Source of the DNA: Rhopalosiphum padi
Lineage: Eukaryota; Arthropoda; Insecta; Hemiptera; Aphididae
Assembly (NCBI RefSeq): GCF_020882245.1
Contig: NC_083600.1
Span: forward strand, 25,916,001-25,980,000
Length of the DNA stretch: 64,000 bases
Direction: 5' to 3'
Shown: piece after piece, positions 29,001 through 38,593 of the stretch
Layout of the letters: each line of letters opens with the position of its first letter
Position numbering within the stretch: position 1 is the first letter of the stretch
Notes under the pieces: model-generated
The model's database searches: none
The model's input: only the letters and a program-made list of their open reading frames with translations
Told to the model about the DNA's origin: nothing
Translations under genes and position numbers: made by a program

Positions 29001-32000
29001 TCAATGAATACGCACAGATGTTTAATTAAACACTTAAATGTAGAACCTACTTCAAGTTTACGATTTTTTTTTCGTTATTCAGCAGTATACTATAAAAAAT
29101 TTAATATTATTAAATATATCTACACGGAATACATAAATTTCAATATTATTGTCCTTAAACCATTTTCTTAATAGCTATCCACTTTCAATATTATCTATCT
29201 ATAAGTTATAGACTATAACTATAATTAAGTTTGTTATTTGATAACAAATCAAAGAGAAACGTATTAAAAATGTACACGCTGGTAATATGATAATACGGGG
29301 AGACGTGCTACTCAGATTCCCCAAGCAGATGGTCATAATGGTTGACTCATCAGTGTCTAACGACATTCTTTAACATCGCCTAGAGTTTAGTATCATCCGA
29401 TTTAATTGACAGCATTGTTTTATTTTTATCCTTGCAGTATATTCAGTTTTATTCAGCCACTTTAAAAAACAGTGTCTTGCATAATAATATAATATTAATA
29501 TATTAATATTATGTTTATAGAAAAACTAAACAAATAATATTAAATTCAATAAGTTGCATTTAATTTAAGAGGATATTTGCGGTAAATACATGTCAAATTT
29601 TCCGTTCAGCGGAATCAACCTTGTATTTTTAGCTTTAAAGTTAGAGTGATTTAACTTATTAGCAAATTTAATTTTAAGAACATTATCTCTATTGGTACGT
29701 TGATTTTTTTTTTACAATATTTTAATTTTTAAACAAGTAATGAGTATGTAAAATACTAAAAAAATACTCATATATCGCATAAAAATTAAAATATTATAAA
29801 AACTCAACTTAAAACTACAGATAATATTCACAACTTTAAGTTTCACTCTTATATTAAAACTAACAACATATTGTTAGAACTTCTTAATACAGAATGGCTA
29901 TATTAGACGTGATCAGAGAAATAAAACAAACAGTGCACAGACATCCTCTAAATGATCTGTCTACTTAAAAACAAATATAAAATAAACAACTATCAAAATC
30001 GTAATTTTCCAATACTAGGTATAAGACTTTACAGGAAGGGAGAACAATATGTAGATACATATGTTATATAATATAATTTATACCATAAATTATAGATCAT
30101 TGATCGTAAGTGTCAGAATCCCATTACAATTTTCAAAAGTATTGGAGGAGATTTGTTGATTTTTACATAGGTATTAATTGTATTTAAAACTTGACCAGTC
30201 CAACAAGTTTTTAAAAATTAGTTTCACATTTTTTTCTGTTCTAGTAAATTTATAAATAATAATTCTGCCTTCACAGATTGAAAACTATTGCCATATGCTC
30301 ACAATGCTAGGTAAGGGTCAACATAGGTCATTGTAGTTTAAAAAAATCCTCAACATAAAACCTGTATCTTCCTGAAATACCAAACGGCAATTGGCCAGCC
30401 GGAAGCATTCGAGTGCAATGCCATGTAACTTGTGTGAAATAGACGTTTGGATTTTGTGAAAAACGCGTGTTGCGTTCTGATATAGTCTTCCGGCAACATT
30501 TTATAATCGCGCCTTTTGTGTGAAATGAGGAAAAAACTATCAAACGCAAAGGGTGATAAAACAAAACAAAACATTTTATGAAAAAAAATGCAACAAAAAA
30601 ACTATGATATCCTCGAAAAAGCTTGAAACGTATAAGCAGATGGTTTATTAGGAATTGTTTTATTGTAGTATACATACTGTAGTATGTTATTATAATTCCA
30701 AGAGTGTAATCTCAAATGCCTGGAGGATAGTAAAAACAATTGTGTAGTGATTTGTATACCGGTGGCATATTTCGATAGGTAATAAATTATAAAAATAATA
30801 ATTTGTAATGTCTATACTTATAAATAAAATATTATTTATTTAAAAATTACAATAGATAACTTACCTACATTAAATATCATGATTATTTTTTAAATTAGAA
30901 ATTAGTTATAAATTATACAGATGGGAGGTACACTATTATAAGTATAACACATTTAAGTACTTTAAATTTAAAAATATTAATACTCCGCATCTCTATTTAT
31001 TGCTGTTATTTTCGATATGATAAGAAAGTAGCTTTTTGTCTTTACATATTGTTTCTATGCTGACATTAATATTCAATCAAATTTGGTTCTCACCTTCGTA
31101 ATTTGTTAAATACACAATATCAAATCCAATATTACTATGCATTTTTTAGTGTTCCTAAGGGAGGACGTCTTTCTCCAAAAATGATTGTTTATATATTAAT
31201 AACATTTCGTCAACTTATTTTTACTGATGATCAAAATTTATTTTTAAGAATTAAATAACCTAGTAACTGTATTATTTATTACAAGAGAATCTCAAATCAA
31301 ATCGTTAGTTAACTGGGCCAATTATCATGAATTAAATCTCAATATTTCTAAATATCGATCAATGTCTTTTTACAGATGTTTTAAAGAATTTAATTATTTA
31401 AACTCAATTATAGTGTTAATCCTTATTGCTTTGTTATCAGCTGGTGATGATATTATATAAATTTATATTATTTAATTTTTAATAACATTTTGATGAAACA
31501 TACTTAAAAAACACTAAAAAAAATTGGTTACCTGTATAAAAAGAGTAAGTATGTATGTAATGGATTTAAATTAGTGCTCCCCTTTAAAATCATTACTGGT
31601 TTTGTTCCTTTGTGATGTCAGTTTTAGTGTATAGAATGGTTGTGAGGAGTGACCCTTATACTTAGTGTAAATAGTATCGAAATAGTTCTTCAATCTTTTT
31701 TTATTAAATATTAATCGTCCTCCTCATAATTGTTCTCACTTGTTGTATTAAACTTTAAAACGTCTAAATAAAAATATTAAATTTAGGTAGTTAGAATTTT
31801 AATAAATTAAATATTAATAGAAAAAAATTTATTTTATAAATTAAATAATAAAGATAATAAATATTTGTACAACAAAAACTATTATATATTTAACCTACCT
31901 AATACCTATATATATATCTATAAAAACGTTTAGAATTAAATTAGTATAATTTATTAAATAAGTATATCATTAAAGATTTTAATAAATATAGGTAACTATA

Positions 32001-35000
32001 TTTCTATATTATAAAATTTATTTATTTCATACTCATCGTTTTTAAAGTTAATTATTTCTTAATCAAAATAATTATATTTAAAAAAACAATTATGTGTTTC
32101 TAAAAAGGTTTGATTGAATTTAAAATTACTTTGGTATAGTTACACAATTAGCTACTTATTTACATGTATTTATTTAATTACATAAAAGTTATTTAATTTT
32201 AATATACCTACAGTTAAATTTAATTAAATATATTATATTTTAAATTAATGCAATCAAATTTAAAAATTTAAAAATGTACACTTCCATTTATAAAAAAAAA
32301 AAATAGTATACTAACAATAAAAATATTGATATTGACATTCATTATTATTATTACTTATCATCAATCGATTCTATTTTAGGATCATTTTTGTACAAAAAAA
32401 TCTGTCTTAAAATTATTATAATTTGTTATAAGACATATTTGTCTTAAGATTATAATATACTTTTCTATAAGCTATAAAGATATTCCTATGTTATATTTCG
32501 ATATAATATACCTAATGCTAAATTTTAGTCACATTTAAAAATTTAAAATATCAAAGTTTTCCACATCATATATAATTTTATTTATGTGTATATGTGTAAC
32601 TTTAAATATATTAAATTGTTATTCTAATAATTATAAATTCGCTACAATCGCTACATGGAAAGTATAATGATATTTTCTTGTCTCATTTCATCCAAATGCA
32701 GTGCCTTTTCACAGACATAAATATAATTATATATACATGCAACATAATATATTATTTAATATATCTGTAGTAGTACCATCACGCAGACGTGTTTTATATG
32801 TATACAAATTTATCGTTTCCGTTATTATTAATAAATAGTTGATATATACATAATAATTTTCGTAAGCAATAAAAAAAATACTTCTATTTGGTCTGCACGC
32901 CGTGACAGTGCTAATTTCATAATCATAATCTATCAATATGTAAATACAATATTATACACAACGTCGTTGGTGGCGATATTATCCATATGCGTGTGTGCAG
33001 TGGAATGATTAATGTCATAAACTTATAACCCAATTTTCCTTGCAAAAAACCGTTAATTGTGACACCAAAACATCCCAACGATGGGGACCCAAGCCAAATT
33101 ATCAATATAATTATGTAAATTATACATATACTTATGATAATAACAATAATGCAAGAGGCAAAACATTAGGCGGTAGTAGACTGTAGATAACAAAATTACA
33201 GTCGCCACAAGACTATTGTGGTTCTATGAACAGAAGTGCACTACATTATACGCGTATAATGAATATAGATGTGTGTACTGTGTTATTTATTTATATTTAT
33301 GTTGGTATAATAATGATGTATAGGTGCAATGTCAATGCGCACACGCAAGGTGCAATCGTCTCCACAACAGTGACGCGTCCGATTATATTATTGTAATAAT
33401 CTTATTTTGGCGATGGTATAGCAGTTAACTACAGACGTGTTTACAAAGACAAAAGTGAAAAATTAAAAAAGAAAAAGCAAATATCTAACAGCTAACAACC
33501 CAGCAATGCAGTATTATGCAGTCATAATGTACAATGAATATGCAACACGATCTGTCTTTGTTAATGCATTTGCAACTTTTTTCCCTCGTCACTCGGATTT
33601 ATTGTTCAGCTTATAATTTTTTATTACCATTTTAAAGAAATGCAATTTCCTTTGAAAACATCGTTATATCTAAATAATATATAGTAAATTTTTCCGATTA
33701 AAAACTTAAAGTAGGTACCCATTATTTGTATGTTTTATTCATCGTTTTATATCCTATTTTGTTTACCAATTATTACAGATATTTTTTAAAACACTATTTA
33801 TCGCATATCATATAATGTTTTATTATTATGAGTACAAGATTTTCTCGTACACCTTTTGAATGTATGCTCTTCAATTTTTGTTATGGTAAAACATCGCATG
33901 ATGCATATTTTGTTTTTAGCGCTTTCAATATGATGCATTTATTTTTATTGGTTTAACGATTTCACTGTCCTTTTAATAATATAACTAATAATCCCTACAT
34001 ATTGTAGGTGTACATCGATTGTTACGACGGCGGCAATGATGCCCGGTAGCGCGGTGTCGGTTCGCCGCCGCTGTAGTCGTCTTCGTCGCAGCAGCCGCCG
34101 CCGCCGCCCGCAGAGCACATTCTCGTTGAAATATGTACGGAATGCAGTCTGGTGCGCGGTACCCACTACTACCCTACCCGACCACTATAAGTACGTACGC
34201 TATCGTCGCGGTCGTCGTCATCATCGGACAGTGAAGTAGAAATGTAGAAAAATAATAATAAAAAAAAGAAGCAGTGGAAAAAGAGGATTACTTGCGTGGC
34301 GTAAGGGAGGGGAAACAGAAAAAAACCATGTGAACGCGGACCGACGGTAGAGATGGCTATTACGCGTTCTGTGACGGGTGTACAGGGAGGGGAGGGAAAT
34401 GTGTGCAATCGGCGCTTACAGTTAGCCGCCGTAGCCACTACGATTGTACGTCCGCACACCGTGTTCCTCCCACGACACGCAATATGCAAATATTTATACT
34501 ATGTGAAAGAGTTGTTGTCCGGCGAGCCGTTGCGCGTGCAGGTCGTGCCGAGTGGTGTTGGACGGTGCCATTCGCGTGTCTCCCCCCCCCCCAAAAAAAA
34601 AAACCGAAAATGAGTGTTGGCGACGACGAGTTTATGACCACATTATACTTATAATATTTATTATTCTACCTACCGATATTAGTTATAATAATCTGCACAC
34701 ATTTATTTTGCTGTGGTGACACCATCACGTAGTAATAACAACCAAGCGCCGTAGTCATCCCATTTTCACTGTACCGCATAAACACTATAAACAACATTCA
34801 CGTTGGTTTTTGTTTATTTTTTTTGTCTTGGAAATTTAAAAATATCTTCATCGATAGTTTATATATTTTTCACCGTTAACATCTAAAACTAAACTAGTTT
34901 CAGTAAGCTGAGGTGGCCAAAGCAACGGTTCTTCAACAGATCAACCCATTTATTTTGTAGAATATAAAAAAACATTTTTATATACCGGAACTTGTCAAAA

Positions 35001-38000
35001 TATTTACAAGAAATTATCGGTATAGAATATTATTATTGTGACAATAAGTAACAGACAACAGAATACTAAAAAAATGTGTGCATCTAAGATAGATTTAAAA
35101 ATATAATACAATAATATATTGTATTATTTAAAAATCTATTACCTAACTCATTTTATTTTTCACCATTTCATCGAGGTTCATAATTATTTAATTATTTGAT
35201 TTGTATGAAGAAAATACTAGATACTTTACAAGCAAAATAAACAATTTTATTTGCTATTATCTATCAATCAAATAATTTCAATCCTATAAAAGTGAATGTT
35301 TAAAAAAAAATAAAATCCATAATTGATATTGATAAGTTCTCTTTATTGTTAAATTCTATAGAATACGTAAAAAAAATTATTCGTTCAATCATAAAGATTT
35401 TAAATGATTCAATATCAAAATATAAATATTGTTCGTATGTAAATAGAATTACACGTTACCCAAAGCCTCGAAGAACTCTTAAGAGTACCTACAGAAACCT
35501 ATTTAGTAGTGTAATACAGATTGAATTCCTTTCTTGTCCCATATTATTGGATTTTACAATAAAATATTATAAATTAATATTAGGTTCAACGAAAATATAC
35601 TAAGCTCAATTTATTTTATATACTTGTTAGATCGTAAGAAGCATCATACATTGTTACATTTATTCGATCAAATCTGTATTGAAACTAGGCTGACCTTGGA
35701 CGGCGTCGCCCGTGACAAATTAAATACCTGTGGATTTACCCTTCCCCAAAACTATGTTAAATAAAAATTGCACATATTTTTTAAGTAGAAGATATTTTAT
35801 TATTTGTATTACAGAGTATGTATGCTAAGTTTCAAAAACAATCTGACCAAGAAATACTGTTATTAATTTCTACTCATATTACCCTTTTGACTCCAATAGG
35901 GGATTGCATTTTTAAAAACCCTTTCTTAGAGTCCCACTACATCATAAAACAAAACTTATAACCAAATTTCATACTTATAACATCAGTGGTTCCTGATAAG
36001 CGATAATGAAACAGTTAGGCAAAGCATGTTATTATATATATATAATCGGTATTTAGTTTGCCAAAAATCGTGATTTTATTTCTATTTTTATTCTATAATT
36101 ATAAACAACTAGCTGACCCGGCAAACGTTTTATTGCCAAAAAGAAAATACTCTTGAAAAAAAAACTGCAAAAAATGTTGATACCTTGGGCGGGTTCACCA
36201 CTCTTTAAATGACACCTTAACCCATTCGGCCACAACTACTGTTGGAATTATGGAAGCGTAATAAGGTTGTTAAGCCAATGTAGTAAACCCACGTTAAAAT
36301 CGTTTTCTCCATGTTGATCCATTTTTTTGGTGTTTGCTGAGGGCCCCATTTTAACGATTAATTATGTCATATGGACAATTTTATAAGCTAAAGATTGCTG
36401 TAGCTTTTTCAATTCGAAAAAACATTCCGGAACTCAAAAAATCAAACATCAAAAAAATTTAAAAAAAGTGTTTTTCCAAAATTTTCTTCGTAAAAACTTT
36501 CTCCTGGCAATTACGAACAATTAAAAAAAAATTGAGCCAAATCGGCCCAGCCGTTCTCAATTGATGAATTGTTGTATATTTTTGGCTCCATTTTTATATA
36601 TTATATAGATATATAAAGTGCCATTTTTAGAATTTTAAAGAATCCGACCATTTCAAATATATAAGTATTCGTTAACGAAAGATATATTTTTTAAAACAGA
36701 ATTTTTTAAGACTGAAAAACCAATTTCAAACCCCTTTGGTGACTTGTATTTTCCGTCTTTCTGTGAATCACTTAAAATAAAATAAGCTATAGGGTATACA
36801 TTTATTAATTGATGTATCTCACCAAAATATAGATGTATTTATTTTAGTGAATTCATGAGTTGAGTACAATATAATAGTTTCATATTTTACTATAGACAAA
36901 ATATGTCATCGTTTTATGTAAACTGCTCGTATGAAATAGCTTCAAAATGACTTAACATACTTTTAAAAAATCGATTACGAAAAAATAATAGTTTGATTAT
37001 GTCATTTTAATATCAATGTATGTACTTTTGCGTATTAGTATATTAATGGCTATCCATGATTCGATTCTAGATAACAAAGACTGATGTTTCTTTATTACAA
37101 ATCACCGAAATAATATGTAATAAAAGTGAATACGTTAATACCCAGTTCACACATATTTAGCTAATTTAAGTATGTACTAAAAAAATTTTAAATAACTAAC
37201 CTACTTTTTTTATTTTCAGGCTGAGGGATTAAATTCTATTGTGGGAAATGCGTTTAGAATGGCGTATGCTGCCCAGTTGGAGCTGGAAAGACGATCGGTG
37301 ACGAACTCGCCAAAATCCAATTTGAATAATACTTCATGGGTAGGTTCAAAATAAAAACGTCAAGTATAAATACATAAAAAATTCTATTTAAACTATTTTA
37401 CAGATGAAATTAAATGATAAATTAAATGTACAACGAATCCATAATGGATCTCCTTTATCGAAGAAGCTTATTGAAACTCCTAAACCAACTCCACCAACGA
37501 CCTTACCAGGCGTACGTCCTTTTGACCATAGTAAAGGTTTAGATCTCACGCCAGGACAATTTTCTACACCAACTAGTAGTGACGACAGTCCAGATTTAAA
37601 TACATACAAGCGTATGTTAGAAAAACCCCCATTAATTAAACGTTTAGCCATGGGTTTATCAGTACACAATAACTGCTCTAACGAAGACTGGTATCCGCTA
37701 GTTTGTAGCTCTTCTGTATCAAGCTCACCGTCTACCAATAGTGACGATTGTAGTACTCCTGAATCTTCTCAAGAAAAATTAAAAGACAATAGGTAATGAC
37801 TATTTTTTACATTTTTAACCTAACCATTATTTAACTTGTTATTAACTTAATAGATTAACTCAATGTAATGCACGATCGCCAGACTCGCCTTCAAATATCA
37901 AACTTAAAAATAATTTAATATCAAACAGTATGGACAAAACTCCAACTCCTCCACCTTTACCAGAACGATCAGATAGTCTTCTGGATAAACCAGAAGAATG

Positions 38001-38573
38001 TGAATTAAAAAAAGCACCGTGGTTTCAAGCCGGGATTCCAAGGTAGCAAATTAACTGAAATTACTTTAAAATATATTATAACTTATAAATACCATTTTAA
38101 TCTTATTTCTGTAACTGTATTTTAGAGAAATAACACTGGAAGTTTTAGGACAAGAACCAGTAGGAGCTTTTATGGTTCGTGAAAGTACTACCAAACCAGG
38201 GTGTTTTGCATTGTCATTAAGAGTACCTCAAGAATTTCATCCTCTAGGAATCGCTCATTATCTAATACTCAGAACGAACAAAGGGTTTAAAATTAAGGTT
38301 AAGCTTATACAAATGTTATTGTAAAAATAAATGATTTTGACTAAATTAAAATTGTTTTAACAGGGTTTTACGAAAGAATTCACAACGTTGACCGCATTAA
38401 TAACACATCATTCAGTAATGCCAGAACTACTACCTTGTCCTTTATCTTTGAGCCGATATAATCCAACATTTGTAAAATCTGATTCCAATCAGGATTTTGC
38501 AGATATTGATGCGGATCCAGATTACAATACGCTTGCAGACTTTAGAAAAATGATGGCTGATTTAAATGTATAA
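13952..38573 (+). CDS. SH2D5-like: PTB-SH2 adaptor protein, SH2D5 family (5'-partial, six exons)
   Basis: Exons 13952-14098, 37220-37339, 37404-37792, 37854-38042, 38126-38297 and 38364-38573 all have GT..AG borders and matching phases and join into one 408-residue frame ending in TAA. The order is the second half of a PTB domain (EVLMAHGLRRVSYATCD, then QYCHLFVT), its C-terminal helix (NAFRMAYAAQLELE), a Ser/Pro-rich linker with PTPPPLPER, then an SH2 domain (APWFQAGIPRE, FMVREST, LPCPLSLSRYNPTF) and a short acidic tail. PTB followed by SH2, plus the residues around MAHxLRR and CPLxxxRxNPT, fits vertebrate SH2D5 better than Shc or tensin. SH2D5-type proteins are cytoplasmic signalling adaptors; vertebrate SH2D5 is reported to bind the Rac-GAP BCR through its PTB domain. 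The start and the first PTB strands are missing, so the product is longer than shown. Family recalled from memory, not searched. Confidence 0.85.
14890..15030. repeat. Loose tandem repetition of a GATTCCGC...TATCAA...GCT unit
   Basis: Three diverged iterations appear in tandem: GATTCCGC with TATCAATTGCAC (about 14890-14925), TCGATTGTGCCGC with TATCAACTCTGCT (about 14953-14980), and TTGATTCCGCCGGC with TATCAATCCGCT (about 14998-15024). Spacing is roughly 45-60 bases. Their function is unknown; decay of a short satellite is the simplest reading. Confidence 0.35.
20929..21190. repeat. Copy of an interspersed aphid-type repeat (partial)
   Basis: Contains the core TGATATATCATT followed by AATTCAAATTTAACATA and then ATAGTAACCCACT, shared with copies at 46.67-46.81 kb and 53.74-53.89 kb. 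The centre is the 14-bp palindrome AATGATATATCATT (21077-21090). Antisense frames in two of the copies share VKFEFNDIS, which is due to the repeat and is not a gene. Confidence 0.6.
23800..23890. repeat. Decayed fragment of the same interspersed repeat
   Basis: GCTTAGAACCGTTTTTC followed by TTGAGTTCAAATTTAACATAC resembles the core of the copies at 21.05, 46.7 and 53.75 kb, with more divergence. Confidence 0.4.
24931..25072. mobile_element. Small MITE-like unit
   Basis: The left end, GGTTGCATAAACGATCACT, and the inverse of the right end, CGTTGCATAAAAAATTGATT, form imperfect terminal inverted repeats about 142 bases apart, with further inverted similarity inside (GTTAATGATTCA against TTTAATGGTTCA). 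No clear target duplication and no coding capacity. Superfamily not assigned. Confidence 0.4.
25530..25569. promoter_or_regulatory. 12-bp palindrome followed by a TATA-like box in a GC-rich patch
   Basis: The perfect palindrome GACTGCGCAGTC lies about 20 bases before TATAAAACGCG. The combination resembles a core promoter on the + strand, but no exon downstream could be recognised. Confidence 0.3.
27679..27695. repeat. Short TTAGG-like run
   Basis: GGTTAGGTTAGGTTAAG contains two to three units of the insect telomeric motif TTAGG. It is far too short to suggest an ancient telomere and sits next to the CpG-rich island. Confidence 0.5.
27840..28299 (+). promoter_or_regulatory. CpG-rich island, candidate internal promoter of the SH2D5-like gene
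   Basis: The strongest GC/CpG peak in the left half of the window. It includes the 14-bp palindrome TCGCACGCGTGCGA (27876-27889), a GC-rich run at 27995-28080, an arthropod-type initiator TCAGT near 28085, and a (GT)12 tract at 28154-28177. It ends at an ATG-initiated open frame with a good splice donor. Long chance frames on the - strand are explained by lack of stop codons in GC-rich DNA. Confidence 0.55.
28154..28177. repeat. (GT)12 microsatellite
   Basis: Twelve uninterrupted GT units lie within the CpG-rich promoter-like island. Confidence 0.95.
28300..28428 (+). CDS. Candidate alternative first coding exon of the SH2D5-like gene
   Basis: ATG in a good context (G at -3, G at +4) opens 43 codons, MGGATGCQPAW... 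to GSVQMLQ, ending exactly in CAG|GTAATC. The phase is 0, which matches the phase-0 exon at 37220, so splicing would give ...QMLQ-AEGLNSIVGNAF. The overlapping frame from the ATG at 28295 would hit a stop right after the same junction, which favours this frame. A minimal upstream frame ATG-GCA-TGA (28290-28298) sits just before it. The product would carry only the last helix of the PTB fold plus linker and SH2. Cys-rich residues CWSFSCSGCG have no family I recognise. It could instead belong to an unrelated transcript or be chance in GC-rich DNA. Confidence 0.4.
29489..29512. repeat. Perfect 24-bp AT-only palindrome
   Basis: ATAATATTAATA followed directly by its exact inverse complement. Made of A and T only, so chance in AT-rich DNA is possible. 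Confidence 0.8.
31128..31740 (+). pseudogene. Decayed non-LTR retrotransposon (Jockey-like) reverse transcriptase
   Basis: Broken by frameshifts and stops but readable: SVPKGGRLSP matches the GVPQGxxLSP motif, IFTDDQNLFLRI the catalytic FADD box (Ala replaced by Thr), LVNWANYHELNLNISKYRSMSFYR the helix after it (W..xNxLxLNxxKSxxM in this family), then KTLKKIGYLYKKS and MVVRSDPY (xSVVWDPY) near the end. This is the order of motifs in Jockey/R1-type reverse transcriptases. A 5'-truncated, inactive copy within the SH2D5 intron. Superfamily assigned from motif memory. Confidence 0.75.
34020..34610. promoter_or_regulatory. Second GC-rich island in the intron, with POU octamer
   Basis: A GC/CpG-rich block with CGCCGC-type runs (34055-34115) and, at about 34482-34490, ATATGCAAAT, which contains the POU octamer ATGCAAAT. 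It ends at a C11-A11 run. Arginine- and serine-rich frames on both strands come from CGN repeats and lack splice-compatible structure. Likely an enhancer or alternative promoter; direction unknown. Confidence 0.35.
34582..34603. repeat. C11-A11 homopolymer junction
   Basis: Eleven C followed directly by eleven A; length is prone to sequencing error. Confidence 0.9.
35685..36020. repeat. Probable interspersed repeat with CGTCGCCCGTG motif
   Basis: GACCTTGGACGGCGTCGCCCG followed by a long AT stretch, then CCTTTCTTAGAGTCCCACTAC and AACCAAATTTCATACTTATAACATCAGTGG. The style resembles ends of common insect interspersed repeats (a GC-rich box, then a 'CCAAATTTCA...' tail). It sits directly left of another repeat. 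Family not identified. Confidence 0.35.
36107..36611. repeat. Composite interspersed repeat (CTAGCTGACCCGGCAAACG... type)
   Basis: Starts with ACTAGCTGACCCGGCAAACG and ends after AAATCGGCCCAGCCGTTCTC in a TATATAGATATATA tail, both recognisable hallmarks of a widespread insect repeat. It contains a tRNA-like segment on the - strand. No coding capacity. Confidence 0.65.
36175..36239 (-). repeat. tRNA-Ser-like segment inside the repeat (SINE-type head)
   Basis: Read on the - strand, the sequence begins GTAGTTGTGGCCGAATGGGT and continues TTAAGGTGTC, matching the acceptor end, D-arm and polymerase III box A of tRNA-Ser (GTGGCCGAGTGGTTAAGGC). The region where box B should be, GGTATCAACA, is a decayed form of GGTTCGAATCC. 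It is not a functional tRNA, as the T-arm is broken and the 3' acceptor strand is missing. It indicates a SINE-like origin for this part of the repeat. Confidence 0.55.
37220..37792 (+). CDS. SH2D5-like: PTB C-terminal helix and Ser/Pro linker exons of the SH2D5-like gene
   Basis: Exon 37220-37339 (40 codons, phase 0) encodes AEGLNSIVGNAFRMAYAAQ, the amphipathic helix that closes a PTB fold, then a polar stretch. Exon 37404-37792 (129 codons plus 2 bases) is a low-complexity Ser/Thr/Pro linker with probable proline-directed phosphorylation sites (for example STPTSSDDSP). The introns here are only 60-85 bases, in contrast to the 23 kb intron before them. Confidence 0.88.
37854..38573 (+). CDS. 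SH2D5-like: Proline-rich and SH2-domain exons of the SH2D5-like gene
   Basis: Exon 37854-38042 carries PTPPPLPERSDSLL, a class-II SH3-ligand-like proline motif, and opens the SH2 domain with KKAPWFQAGIPR. Exon 38126-38297 holds GAFMVREST, in which the Arg of the FLVRES motif (the phosphotyrosine contact at strand B) is present. Exon 38364-38573 ends the SH2 fold (LTALITHHSVMPELLPCPLS) and the protein (KMMADLNV, stop at 38571). From memory, vertebrate SH2D5 has an atypical SH2 domain lacking this arginine, so the insect protein may keep phosphotyrosine binding that vertebrates lost. Confidence 0.88.
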
Positions 38574-38587
38574 ACTTTTAAAACTTT

Positions 38588-38593
38588 AATAAA
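38588..38593 (+). terminator. Poly(A) signal of the SH2D5-like gene
   Basis: AATAAA lies 15 bases after the stop codon. Further AATAAA-like hexamers occur downstream in the AT-rich sequence, so longer 3' UTRs are possible. Confidence 0.6.

Larger units (their letters stand above)
28429..37219. other. 3' part of the large intron of the SH2D5-like gene
   Basis: Non-coding. Besides the elements listed separately (LINE remnant, GC island at 34 kb, repeats at 35.7-36.6 kb), a GC-richer, unique-looking block lies at 30.36-30.52 kb and could be a conserved non-coding element. I see no exon. Confidence 0.55.

Noticed and set aside
30328..30675. 115-codon antisense frame
   Set aside because: Phe/Leu/Ile-rich with no domain; the underlying GC-richer block is more likely a non-coding element.
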